DNA of 52,084 bases, from positions 1 through 52,084 of the forward strand of contig LADO01000016.1 of NCBI GenBank assembly GCA_000961595.1, given 5' to 3'. The notes under the pieces are model-generated. The model saw nothing but the letters and a program-made list of their open reading frames with translations. It had not been told where the DNA came from and searched no databases. Every line of letters begins with the position of its first letter. The stretch's first letter is position 1. The position numbers and the translations under genes were made by a program. This stretch comes from Peptococcaceae bacterium BRH_c4b. GTDB lineage: Bacteria; Bacillota; Desulfotomaculia; Desulfotomaculales; Desulfocucumaceae. Positions 16,951 through 25,673 of this stretch are shown here, in pieces.

Positions 16951-17850
16951 ATGACAGGAAATATTTTAACCACCGTGGGCCAGATAGTTTTTTTTATGCT
17001 TACGGCTCCACTGGTCAACGGAGTAATTAAAAAAGTCAAGGCCCTGACCCAATGCCGGAGAGGGCCGGGGGTTCTGCAACCCTATTTTGATATTGTGAAA
17101 TTCCTTCGCAGGGACCCCGTTGTGTCTGTACACACCTCCTGGGTGACTCTGCTGACTCCCTATGTTTGCCTGGGTGCCTATTTGGCTGTGGGAAGCATAA
17201 TCCCCCTTTGGCAGCATCAGGGTATAGTCTTTGGTGACCTGATAGCCCTTACCTATCTGTTCGCCCTTGCCAGGTTCTTTCTGGGGCTGGCCGGGCTGGA
17301 ACCGGGCAGCGCCTTCGGAGGGATGGGATCCAGTCGGGAAATGATGATTGCCTCCCTGGTTGAGCCCGTATTAGTTCTGGGGCTTTTCGGGCTGGTTCTT
17401 GTGGCCGGCTCCACTGATTTGAAAGTCCTGGCCGGGGCTGGGCGAAACCCTGCAGGACTACTGGCCTTTATCGGGCTGATGATTGTGACGGTGGCCGAAA
17501 CCGGGCGCATCCCGGTGGACAACCCCGATACCCACCTGGAGCTGACCATGGTGCATGAGGCCATGCTGCTGGAATATGCCGGCAGGCAGTTGGGATTTCT
17601 CCACTGGGCAGCCATGATCAAGCAACTAGTGCTACTGGCCCTGTTGGTACACTTATTCTGGCCCCAGCCCCCGGACATTACTGTAGCCGCTGCCCTGGGG
17701 CTTATGGCGGCGAAGGTTATGGCCCTTGGTCTGGTGCTGGCCTTCATAGAAAGCGTTCTTGCCAAAATGAGGCTTTTCAGGCTACCTGAGCTAATGGCTG
17801 GCGGGGCCGCCTTTTGCCTGCTGGCAGTCCTGTCTAACAGTCTGAAATAG
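16951..17850 (+). CDS. hyfC: Group 4 hydrogenase membrane-anchor subunit HyfC (NuoH-like)
   Basis: About 299 residues. The NuoH/HycD family block appears as KALTQCRRGPGVLQPYFDIV followed by KFLRRDP, then GLEPGSAFGGMGSSRE and VAETGRIPVDNPDTHLELTM, HEAMLLEY. These loops contact the hydrogenase large and small subunits and form the entry of the coupling channel. I start at ATG 16951 with AGGAGG (16937-16942) 8 nt upstream rather than the earlier GTG. The hyfB stop overlaps this ribosome binding site, which suggests translational coupling. Confidence 0.9.
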   Translation: MTGNILTTVGQIVFFMLTAPLVNGVIKKVKALTQCRRGPGVLQPYFDIVKFLRRDPVVSVHTSWVTLLTPYVCLGAYLAVGSIIPLWQHQGIVFGDLIALTYLFALARFFLGLAGLEPGSAFGGMGSSREMMIASLVEPVLVLGLFGLVLVAGSTDLKVLAGAGRNPAGLLAFIGLMIVTVAETGRIPVDNPDTHLELTMVHEAMLLEYAGRQLGFLHWAAMIKQLVLLALLVHLFWPQPPDITVAAALGLMAAKVMALGLVLAFIESVLAKMRLFRLPELMAGGAAFCLLAVLSNSLK

Positions 17851-17862
17851 GGGGATTTACCA

Positions 17863-18504
17863 ATGACCGAAATACTAGCGTTTGTGTTCCTGATCACAGG
17901 CTTGCTAATGCTGGTCAGCAGAATAGTGGTCAAAAACATAATCCTGCTGGCGGCCCAATCCCTGGCCCTGAGCGGAATAGCCTTTTACCTGGGCCTTGCC
18001 GGAAATCAAATCGACTTGCACATGCTGATCATAGGGACCCTCACCATGGTGGTTAAAGTGAGTGTTCTGCCGTTGTTGCTGTACAAAGTCGCCAGCAGAG
18101 TGGTGGTGTACCGGGAGGTGCCCCTGTCCATTGGGGCGGGGCCTTCCCTTCTGATTGGAGTGCTTCTGGTAGGGCTGACCTACTTCTACATGGTCCCGGT
18201 GCTGCTAAAGGAACTCCAATCCGAAAGCCAGCTCTTACCTATTGCACTGTCCACCGTTCTCCTGGGCTGTTTTTTCATGGTCAGCAGACGCTCAGCCTTC
18301 AACCAGATTATCGGGATAATCGAGATGGAAAACGGCTTGTTCCTGTGCGCTCTGGCCGTAACCGGAGGAATGCCCCTGATTATTGAGCTGGGCATATTCT
18401 TTGATTTACTTGTGGGAGCCATGGTGATGGGGATAATGACCTACCAAATCCGGGGAACCTTCGACACCCTGGACACTAAAGAATTAAGCAGGCTAAAGGG
18501 GTAA
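17863..18504 (+). CDS. hyfE: Group 4 hydrogenase membrane subunit HyfE (NuoK-like)
   Basis: 213 residues, almost all hydrophobic (E. coli HyfE 216). The N-terminal part resembles NuoK/MrpC (LLAAQSLALSGIAFYLGL...DLHMLIIGTLTMVVKVSVLP). The second half has a helix with ENGLFLCALAVTGGMPLIIE and ELGIFFDLLVGAMVMGIMTY, typical of HyfE. GGGGGATTTACCA precedes the ATG. It provides part of the lateral ion path between the antiporter-like subunits and HyfC. Confidence 0.85.
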   Translation: MTEILAFVFLITGLLMLVSRIVVKNIILLAAQSLALSGIAFYLGLAGNQIDLHMLIIGTLTMVVKVSVLPLLLYKVASRVVVYREVPLSIGAGPSLLIGVLLVGLTYFYMVPVLLKELQSESQLLPIALSTVLLGCFFMVSRRSAFNQIIGIIEMENGLFLCALAVTGGMPLIIELGIFFDLLVGAMVMGIMTYQIRGTFDTLDTKELSRLKG

Positions 18505-18509
18505 TAGAT

Positions 18510-19976
18510 ATGCTTTATCTTTTGCTGTTGATTCCCGCCCTCACTGCGGTGTTTTGCTTCCTGCCGCTAAATCCCTGGTGGTGGGAGCGGTTTAATATCG
18601 TAGGGTCACTGCTTACCGGGACCGCCGCACTTTACATTTCCCTGAAGGCGCTGCAGGCCCGTGAAGCAGAGTGGCAAGGCAGTTTCCTGGTGGTAGATGA
18701 ACTTTCTGCAGTGCTGGTGTTTATTATTGGAGTGGTCGGAACCGTCTGCTGCCTGTATACAGTCACCTACCTGCGGACCGACCAGAAAAACAGGGAAATA
18801 GAAAGCCGCAAGATCGGGTGGTTCTTCGGATTGCTGCAGCTTTTCGTGGGCACCATGTACCTGGCGGTGCTGGCGGATAACCTTGGGGTGATGTGGGTTG
18901 CCATTGAGGGAACCACCATTGTCTCTGCCCTGCTGGTGGGCTTTTACGGCACCAGAGCCTCCCTGGAGGCAGCCTGGAAATATATAATAATATGCACCGT
19001 AGGAATCACCTTCGCCATGCTGGGAATAATACTGACCTTTCACGCCGCCAGGGGAGTACTGGGAACCGGCGATATTAGCCTGAGCTGGCGATCCCTGTAT
19101 CCAGTAGCGGCCAGTCTGGACCCGAATCTTATGAAGCTGGCCTTTGTATTTGTGCTGGTGGGCTACGGCACCAAGGCCGGGCTATTCCCCATGCACACCT
19201 GGCTTCCTGACGCCCACAGCCAGGCGCCCTCACCGGTCAGCGCCCTTTTATCCGGAGTACTACTAAATTGCGCTGTTTACGCTATTATTCGTTTTCACCT
19301 GCTGGTTTCGGCTACCGGGGGGTTTTCTGGCAGTATATTGGTTGTATTCGGAATGATGTCTATGGCCGGGGCGCTGCCCTTTATTCTGGTCCAAAAGGAT
19401 ATCAAGCGGCTCCTGGCCTACTCCAGCGTGGAGCACATGGGAATTATAGTGCTGGGAGTAGGCATGGGCGGAACACTGGGCTATGCCGGAGCGCTGTTGC
19501 ACATGGTGAACCACGCCCTGGGCAAATCGGTGCTATTCCTCAGCGCAGGCACCCTGGCCCAGAGCTACCACAGCAAGCTGATCCCCAGGATAAAGGGGAT
19601 AGGCCAGCTGCTGCCCATCACCTCCACCATTTTCATGGCCAGCCTGCTGGCCATAGGGGGTGCCCCTCCCTTTGGGCTTTTTATCAGCGAGCTAAATGTA
19701 GCCACCAGAGGCTTTGAGGCAGGTAGGCCCCTGCTGGGGTTCGTTTTCTTAATGGTGGTGGCCGTGGTATTCACCGGAATGATATATTTTGCCGGGAAGA
19801 TGTATTTCAGTGACCTGCCCTCCCGCTATCCCAGGGGGGAAAGGTTCTCTGCCACCCACGTGCTTATTCTGCTGCCGGTCTGCCTGCTGGTCTTTCAGGG
19901 CGTCTACATGCCCTGGAATGTTCAGCATATGCTCTACAAAGTGGTTAACTATATGATTGCCGGGGGTGTGAATTAG
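18510..19976 (+). CDS. hyfF: Group 4 hydrogenase antiporter-like subunit HyfF
   Basis: 488 residues (E. coli HyfF ~526), a second NuoL/M/N-like subunit. Key features are MWVAIEGTTIVSALLVGFYG (Glu in helix 5), VGYGTKAGLFPMHTWLPDAH, SQAPSPVSALLSG and QKDIKRLLAYSSVEHMGII. E. coli Hyf has three such subunits (B, D, F). This operon has two, with no HyfD, so a smaller ion-translocating arm is predicted. The stop codon shares a base with the GTG of hyfG. Confidence 0.85.
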   Translation: MLYLLLLIPALTAVFCFLPLNPWWWERFNIVGSLLTGTAALYISLKALQAREAEWQGSFLVVDELSAVLVFIIGVVGTVCCLYTVTYLRTDQKNREIESRKIGWFFGLLQLFVGTMYLAVLADNLGVMWVAIEGTTIVSALLVGFYGTRASLEAAWKYIIICTVGITFAMLGIILTFHAARGVLGTGDISLSWRSLYPVAASLDPNLMKLAFVFVLVGYGTKAGLFPMHTWLPDAHSQAPSPVSALLSGVLLNCAVYAIIRFHLLVSATGGFSGSILVVFGMMSMAGALPFILVQKDIKRLLAYSSVEHMGIIVLGVGMGGTLGYAGALLHMVNHALGKSVLFLSAGTLAQSYHSKLIPRIKGIGQLLPITSTIFMASLLAIGGAPPFGLFISELNVATRGFEAGRPLLGFVFLMVVAVVFTGMIYFAGKMYFSDLPSRYPRGERFSATHVLILLPVCLLVFQGVYMPWNVQHMLYKVVNYMIAGGVN

Positions 19977-21553
19977 TGGAAAAACGCCCATTAATGGAGG
20001 AATTAAAAAACCGTACCGGCTGTGAGGTACTTGAAGCCGGCAGCTGCCCCGAAGGGCAGGCTGCCAGAGTGAAAATTCCTTTAGAAAAATTCCTGGAGTC
20101 AGCTTCCCTGCTAAAAAACCGGGGCTCCTTTCTACTGACCATGGCCGCTGTGGATCGCAGGCCGATTGATGGGTGTTTTGCGATATACCCGGTTTTCGCC
20201 GTTCCGGCAGACGGTCTAATTATTGAAATAAAAACGCTACTAAACCCGGACTGCCCTACCTACCCTTCCCTGACACCGGTGGTGCCATCGGCCCACTGGC
20301 TGGAAAGGGAGATCAGCGACATGTTTGGGATAACTCCACAGGGTCACCCGGACCCCCGCAGGCTTGTGCTACACCCGGACTGGCCCCCAAATGTCCATCC
20401 CTTAAGGAAGGACTTCGACGCCGGGACCACTGTGCTCAGGGTGCCCGGTGAGATGGAGTTCTGTCCCGTGGAGGGGGAAGGTATTTACCGTATTCCGGTG
20501 GGGCCTGTCCATGCGGGTATTATAGAGCCGGGGCACTTTCGGTTTTCAGCCTTCGGAGAAGATGTGATTAACCTTCAGGCTCAGCTTTTCTACACCCACC
20601 GTGGCATCGAAAAAGCAGCCGAGTCCAAGCATTTCAACCACGTCGCGCTAATGGCCGAAAGGGTGTGCGGAGCCTGCTCTGCCTCCCATGCCGTGTCTTA
20701 CGCCCAGGCGGTTGAATCACTGGCCGGGGTGGAAATTACTGCCACGGCCCGCTATATCAGAGTCATACTGTTGGAAATGGAAAGGCTGTATAACCATGTC
20801 GGTGACATAGGTAATATGTGCGCAGGAATAGGATTTTCCTACGCCATTAGCCGGGGAGCCATATTAAAGGAAAAGCTGATGAGAATGAACATGCGCCTGG
20901 CCGGTCACCGGTACCTGCGGGGTATGGTAATACCCGGAGGAGTACGGACTGGTCTCAAGGAGCTGCCGGTAATAATGTCTGAACTGGCTGAACTGGAGTC
21001 AGATTTGAAAAGAGTAACAGAAGTAATGCTCTCTTCCCAGGCACTGCTGGACCGGATGCAAACCACCGGCGTCCTGCCTTTACAGGCCGCGCTGGATCTG
21101 GGAGCCGTGGGTCCGGCCGCCAGGGCATCGGGGGTGGACAGGGACCTGAGGAGGGATCTGCCCTACGCCGCATACGGGGAATTAGAATTTAACGTTCCCG
21201 TCCAAGAACAGGGGGACGTATTTTGCCGCCTGATGCAGCGTATAGACGAGTGCAGGGAATCTTTCGGCATACTCAGGCAGGCATTTGAAAGGCTTCCCCG
21301 AGGGGAACTGGCGGTGAGTATACCGGACCTGCCCCCATACCGGACCTCGGTGGGCTATACCGAGTCCGCCCGGGGGGCCAACGTCCACTGGATTATGAGC
21401 GGACCTGCCAACACTATCTATCGCTACATGGTCAGGTCTGCCTCCCACTGCAACTGGCCGGTGGTTCCCCTCTGCGTGCCCGGAAACATCGTGCCGGACT
21501 TTCCACTGATTAATAAGAGCTTCGAACTGTGCTATGCATGCCTTGACAGGTAG
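19976..21553 (+). CDS. hyfG: Group 4 [NiFe] hydrogenase catalytic subunit HyfG (NuoC-NuoD-like fusion)
   Basis: 525 residues, GTG start overlapping the hyfF stop by one base. Residues ~1-155 are a NuoC-like domain (HWLEREISDMFGI, HPDWPPNVHPLRKDF). The rest is the large subunit. Nickel ligands are present: ERVCGACSASH (C231, C234) and the C-terminal CYACLDR (C519, C522). The protein ends right at that motif, with no extension for a maturation protease to remove, unlike E. coli HycE. The usual DPC of the last motif is ELC. With both CxxC pairs intact it should be a true hydrogenase rather than a Cys-less relative. Confidence 0.9.
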   Translation: MEKRPLMEELKNRTGCEVLEAGSCPEGQAARVKIPLEKFLESASLLKNRGSFLLTMAAVDRRPIDGCFAIYPVFAVPADGLIIEIKTLLNPDCPTYPSLTPVVPSAHWLEREISDMFGITPQGHPDPRRLVLHPDWPPNVHPLRKDFDAGTTVLRVPGEMEFCPVEGEGIYRIPVGPVHAGIIEPGHFRFSAFGEDVINLQAQLFYTHRGIEKAAESKHFNHVALMAERVCGACSASHAVSYAQAVESLAGVEITATARYIRVILLEMERLYNHVGDIGNMCAGIGFSYAISRGAILKEKLMRMNMRLAGHRYLRGMVIPGGVRTGLKELPVIMSELAELESDLKRVTEVMLSSQALLDRMQTTGVLPLQAALDLGAVGPAARASGVDRDLRRDLPYAAYGELEFNVPVQEQGDVFCRLMQRIDECRESFGILRQAFERLPRGELAVSIPDLPPYRTSVGYTESARGANVHWIMSGPANTIYRYMVRSASHCNWPVVPLCVPGNIVPDFPLINKSFELCYACLDR

Positions 21554-21567
21554 GGGGTTTGAGATAA

Positions 21568-22278
21568 TTGCTTAAGATACTGAAAGGACTGGCGAAAACA
21601 AGGATTGTCACCGAGGGGCCCTCAAACTGGGGGGAGACCCGGGGGAGAGGATTGCCTTTAATAGATTGGTCCGCCTGCCCGAAGAGATGTAGCATATGCC
21701 AGGATTCCTGCCCCACCGGGGCCATAACTGGAAAAACCGTTAACCCCAGACTGTGCATCTACTGCCATACCTGCCGGCAAGTTTGCCCCGGGAACGCTAT
21801 AGGCGAAACAGACATACCGCTGATTAAAGAATCATCCCGGCCGGGGGAAATAGGATCGGCCCTGCGGGAGAGGATTAAAAAAGTCTGCCGGAGGTCTCTA
21901 CACATCCGCTACGTGGATGCCGGAGCCTGCAACGGCTGTGACTTCGAGATCAACTCCCTGACCAATCCAGTATATGACCTTCAGCAGTATGGTGTGGATT
22001 TCGTGGCCTCACCCCGCCACGCCGATATGTTACTGGTCACAGGCGTGGTAACCAGGAACCTGGAAATCGCCCTGCAGAAAACCTATGAAGCCTGCCCTGG
22101 GCCAACACTGGTAGTAGCGGTGGGGGCGTGCGCCTGCGGAGGGGGATTATTCAGAGACAGCTACGCATCCGGGGGCGGGGTTGACCGGCATGTCAAGGTG
22201 GATGTGTACGTCCCGGGCTGCCCACCCACACCGGCCCAAATTATTATGGGCATACTTACAGCCGTAGACAGGCTATAG
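21568..22278 (+). CDS. hyfI: Fused ferredoxin-hydrogenase small subunit (HyfH-HyfI fusion)
   Basis: 236 residues, TTG start after AGGGGGTTTGAGATAA. Residues 30-80 form a two-cluster ferredoxin domain: CPKRCSICQDSCP (C37, C41, C44, C48; a C-x3-C-x2-C-x3-C spacing) and CIYCHTCRQVCP. Residues ~105-236 are the NuoB-like small subunit with GACNGCDFE (C121, C124), GACACGGG and PGCPPTP, the ligands of the proximal [4Fe-4S] cluster. In E. coli these are two proteins (HyfH and HyfI). The fusion makes a continuous electron path from an external donor to the Ni site. Last gene of the operon. Confidence 0.9.
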   Translation: MLKILKGLAKTRIVTEGPSNWGETRGRGLPLIDWSACPKRCSICQDSCPTGAITGKTVNPRLCIYCHTCRQVCPGNAIGETDIPLIKESSRPGEIGSALRERIKKVCRRSLHIRYVDAGACNGCDFEINSLTNPVYDLQQYGVDFVASPRHADMLLVTGVVTRNLEIALQKTYEACPGPTLVVAVGACACGGGLFRDSYASGGGVDRHVKVDVYVPGCPPTPAQIIMGILTAVDRL

Positions 22279-22329
22279 ACCAGGCTACTAATGGGTTACG
22301 GTTCCGGGATTATTAACAACCTGGTTTCT

Positions 22330-22383
22330 GAAACCTAAACAAATTAGATTTATTTAGGTTTCTCTCCCGCCGACTAACGGGAG
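22330..22383. terminator. Two consecutive hairpins after the hydrogenase operon
   Basis: GAAACCTAAA/TTTAGGTTTC (13-nt loop), then CTCCCG/CGGGAG. Neither has a clean T tract. They separate the operon from the convergent proA. A third inverted repeat, GGTGG...CCACC, lies at about 22434-22457 just beyond the proA stop. Confidence 0.45.
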
Positions 22384-22479
22384 GCAGTATCACAGGATTC
22401 AACTGCTTAGCTGTAAGCTCTCGCTTACATTCCGGGTGGTTTATAAAACCGCCACCTAGAGTGTTGCTAACCGTTCTCC

Positions 22480-23760
22480 TTAAGTCAGGCTCCTGTGCTT
22501 AAAACTTTTGCTTCGGTTGGCATAGTCCTCCACTACATGGCCATTGCCAAAAAGTTTGTATTTGTAGCTGACCAACCCGTCAAGTCCCACGGGCCCCCTG
22601 GCGTGCAGCTTGCCGGTGCTGACGCCTACCTCAGCCCCAAAGCCGTATCTAAACCCGTCACTGAAACGGGTTGAGCAGTTCCAGAAAACATTGCCGGAAT
22701 CCACCAGGGACATAAATCTGGTGGATTTTTCCCTACTACTGGTAATTATGCTGTCTGTATGGCCGGAACCATAGGTATTTATATGGTTAATGGCCTCATC
22801 AATATCATTCACAATCTTAATAGAAAGCTTCAAGTCCAAATACTCGGTTTTCCAGTCATCTTCAGTGGCCGGTGGGATATTTAAAATACTTACGGTTTCT
22901 TCGCATCCTACAAGTGCAACCTTCTTTTTATCCAGCTCTTTTTTCAAAACAGGTAAAAATGCTTTTGCAATATTAACATGCACCAGAAGCGTCTCAAGGG
23001 CATTACACACTGCCACATATTGTGTCTTGGAGTCCACCACCACTTTGACCGCCATATCTATTTCGGCATCCTCATGCACATAACAGTGGCAAATACCGTC
23101 AGCGTGACCCATGACCGGGATGCTGGAATTGTCCATGATGTAGCGCACAAAATCATTGGAGCCCCTGGGTATGAGTAAATCAATGTGCCTGTCCATTTTA
23201 AGTATTTCATTTACGTCCGCCCTGGTTTCAATAAGTTTAATCCAATCCGGCGGGATACCGACACTTGCAGTGGCCCCGGCGATAATATCCGTCAGAACCC
23301 TATTTGTTTCCCTGGCCTCGGAGCCCCCTTTTAAAACAACACCATTACCGCTTTTCAGGCAAAGCATGGATATCTGCACCAGGGCATCGGGCCGCGACTC
23401 AAAAATAATACCAATAACACCTATGGGACAGGTCACCTTATAAAGCTCAAGACCTTCATCCAGTTCTGTGGCCAGTTTCACCATCCCCACCGGGTCATTA
23501 AGTTTAATCAGGCTTTTGATGCCCTCAATCATGTCTTGTATTTTGGCATCGTCCAGTTTTAGCCTTTTGAGAAGCGGCGCTGCCAGGTTTTCCCCCTGAC
23601 TCCTCTGCACGTCATCAGCATTTGCCTTTAATATGGCTTCCCTTTTGTCCATAATGGCCTGAGCCACCTCTGCCAGCGCTTTGTTCTTCATGTCTGTATC
23701 CAAAGCCGCCAGCTTTAGGGAAGACTCTTTTACCCTGGCCACCATTTCATAAATGCTCAT
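22480..23760 (-). CDS. proA: Gamma-glutamyl phosphate reductase
   Basis: 426 residues of the aldehyde-dehydrogenase fold. The catalytic Cys is in QYVAVCNALETLLVH. Other family blocks are CPIGVIGIIFESRPDALVQI, KGGSEARETN, LIPRGSNDFVRYI and FRYGFGAEVGVSTGKLHARG, PVGLDGL. It reduces gamma-glutamyl phosphate to the semialdehyde with NADPH in proline synthesis. GGGGGGTTTTT precedes the ATG. proB is not adjacent, so the usual proBA operon is split here. Confidence 0.95.
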   Translation of the reverse strand: MSIYEMVARVKESSLKLAALDTDMKNKALAEVAQAIMDKREAILKANADDVQRSQGENLAAPLLKRLKLDDAKIQDMIEGIKSLIKLNDPVGMVKLATELDEGLELYKVTCPIGVIGIIFESRPDALVQISMLCLKSGNGVVLKGGSEARETNRVLTDIIAGATASVGIPPDWIKLIETRADVNEILKMDRHIDLLIPRGSNDFVRYIMDNSSIPVMGHADGICHCYVHEDAEIDMAVKVVVDSKTQYVAVCNALETLLVHVNIAKAFLPVLKKELDKKKVALVGCEETVSILNIPPATEDDWKTEYLDLKLSIKIVNDIDEAINHINTYGSGHTDSIITSSREKSTRFMSLVDSGNVFWNCSTRFSDGFRYGFGAEVGVSTGKLHARGPVGLDGLVSYKYKLFGNGHVVEDYANRSKSFKHRSLT

Positions 23761-23959
23761 AAAAACCCCCCCAGTGAAATAAAAAATAAATAACAGCTTT
23801 ACGATTACTTTTATGGTCTTATTTTCATTTTTTAAAACAAACCCGGCTGTACCAGCTTATTTTCTCCCTGATACTTTTTAACATATTTCATGTCAAAAAC
23901 CAAATCATTTTTTTGGACTATATCAAAATTCATCCCATTTTTCTCATATTGCGACACGT

Positions 23960-24227
23960 TGCGACACGGGACGGTTCTCTGTCGCATAAACGGGTTTGGC
24001 GTTGAGGCGATTTTCGAAAGCTTGTAGAGATGCTCATTGAGATAGCGCCTGCAGGACTGACTTTGGCATCAACCCCGATAATGCGCAAGCACCGGACTCA
24101 AGCCATGAAAAATGGGGGGCACCTGAAAAAACTGGTGGGCGCTCAGACGGAATCTGGCCTCTTGAACCTATTTTCCCCTCCCCGCGATAATTGCTCAATG
24201 CGACACCGAGAACCGTCCCCTGTCGCA
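23960..24227. repeat. BIME-like pair of inverted palindromic repeats
   Basis: The left unit TGCGACA...GGGACGGTTCTC...TGTCGCA and the right unit TGCGACACC.GAGAACCGTCCCC.TGTCGCA are each nearly palindromic, and are inverted copies of each other about 210 bp apart. The inner DNA has no recognisable gene. GGGACGGTTC-type repeats are often associated with REP-associated tyrosine transposases (family knowledge); no such gene is in the window. A relative lies at 27341-27367. Confidence 0.6.
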
Positions 24228-24334
24228 AATTTGGTCCCTTTCCCTTTCCTTCTTACCACCAGGCTCATTTTAAATTTTAGTATTTGGCAACTTACCGCTA
24301 TTTCCTTTATAATATATTTGGCGTACTGCTGAAA

Positions 24335-24760
24335 ATGGATATTACTTTGGAGGTGTTTGTAATTTTACTGGCTCAGCTGGAATCTTCCCTGACATGTTTT
24401 CTAACTAGCTTGATAATTATTCTGCTTACTATTTTTGTTTTCACCCGGGTAACCAAATATAATGACTGGAAGGAAATAGCAGAGGGTAATGTTGCCGCAG
24501 CCCTTGCCCTGGGAGGAAAAGTTTTCGGGGTGGCCAATATTATTCGCTTCTCGGTACTCAGCAGTACCGGTGCAACTGAAACTATCTTCTGGGGATTTGC
24601 CGGGGCTATTTTGTTAATACTTGTATACTTATTATTTGAGTGGCTTACACCAAAATTAAATATCAACCAGGAGATTGCCTCCGGCAATACTGCTGTAGGG
24701 CTGCTGTCAATGATTTTTTCAGTGGCTGCCAGTTACGTCATCGGCGCCAGTATATCTTGA
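24335..24760 (+). CDS. DUF350 membrane protein (YjfL-like)
   Basis: About 141 residues with four hydrophobic segments. The DUF350 repeats are FTRVTKYNDWKEIAEGNVAA followed by ALALGGKVFGVANIIR, and LNINQEIASGNTAVGLL followed by SMIFSVAASYVIGASIS. The ATG at 24335 is the best available start, though its binding site is weak; the frame extends to 24284. In E. coli yjfL (DUF350) lies in an operon with the PspA homologue yjfJ. Here a PspA gene follows 230 bp downstream, so an envelope-stress role is likely by association. Confidence 0.75.
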   Translation: MDITLEVFVILLAQLESSLTCFLTSLIIILLTIFVFTRVTKYNDWKEIAEGNVAAALALGGKVFGVANIIRFSVLSSTGATETIFWGFAGAILLILVYLLFEWLTPKLNINQEIASGNTAVGLLSMIFSVAASYVIGASIS

Positions 24761-24992
24761 GGCTGAGCTAATAATTATGATCGCCAGGCCATGAAAAAAC
24801 GAGCTTTAGCGAGCTTTTACTATATTTGCTCAGACCCGGGGTGTTGCCCTCGCCAGGAGAATCTGCCGGAAGCTGCATTGTCTGCCATGAGTCAGGTTAG
24901 AAGTTGTGTTTTAGCCGTAAAACAGATATATTGTTGCCGTAATCTAAATTCCCCGGCCGGGGCAAATTAAAAACAAGGAGGAGACGGGATTA

Positions 24993-25667
24993 ATGGGATT
25001 ATTTAAAAAAATTAAGGATTTAATGGAAGCCAACCTGAGTGATCTGATCAATAAGGCTGAAGATCCTGAAAAAATGCTGAACCTGTATATAGAAAAGGCC
25101 ACAGAGGAATTGAAAAATTTTAATGTCCAGGTAAACAGATCCGTAGCCGATGAGCTGCTGCTAAGGCAAAAGATTGAGGGCGCAGAAAAGGAAATAACCT
25201 CCTGGATGACCCAGGCCAAAGTAGCTATCCAGCAAAACAGGGATGATCTGGCTAAAATAGCTTTGGATAGAAAACAGACCGCAGAAAGAACCCTGGAAGA
25301 TCTCAAGGTTCAACTAACTGAACAGCAGGCTGCCGTTCAGGAACTGCGTGAAAACTACCGGGCGCTGGAGGAAAAACTCAGCAAGGCCAGATCTGAAAAG
25401 GATGCCCTGATCATGCGGCAGCGCCGTGCCCAGGCTATGAAACAGGCAGGAGAAGCGGTGAAAGAAGTTGCCAGCAGCAACGCCTTGGGCGACTTTGACC
25501 GGATGAAGGATAAAGTTGAGAGAATGGAAGCCGAGGCTAAGGCTACCAGCCTTTCTCTTAATAACACTATTGAAGACGATTTTGCTAAATTAAAACAGGA
25601 TTCCCAAAAGCAAGCAGTAGATGATGAACTTGCAAGACTGAAGGCAGAGCTGTCTAAAAAGGACTGA
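24993..25667 (+). CDS. pspA: PspA/IM30 family protein
   Basis: 224 residues: MGLFKKIKDLMEANLSDLIN with an amphipathic membrane-binding helix, then EDPEKMLNLYIEKATEEL and long coiled-coil helices rich in Glu, Lys and Gln. This is the standard PspA/Vipp1 design (ESCRT-III-like). It would assemble on the inner membrane face to protect it against proton leakage. AAGGAGGAG lies well placed before the ATG. Next gene starts 6 nt after the stop. The 230-bp gap upstream has a CCCCGGCCGGGG palindrome (24951-24962) but no gene. Confidence 0.92.
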   Translation: MGLFKKIKDLMEANLSDLINKAEDPEKMLNLYIEKATEELKNFNVQVNRSVADELLLRQKIEGAEKEITSWMTQAKVAIQQNRDDLAKIALDRKQTAERTLEDLKVQLTEQQAAVQELRENYRALEEKLSKARSEKDALIMRQRRAQAMKQAGEAVKEVASSNALGDFDRMKDKVERMEAEAKATSLSLNNTIEDDFAKLKQDSQKQAVDDELARLKAELSKKD

Positions 25668-25673
25668 TCAAGA

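Noticed and set aside
15303-19717. Several long open frames on both strands inside the hydrogenase genes
   Set aside because: GC-rich codon use produces shadow frames; they have no binding sites and the Hyf proteins in the main frame are fully conserved.
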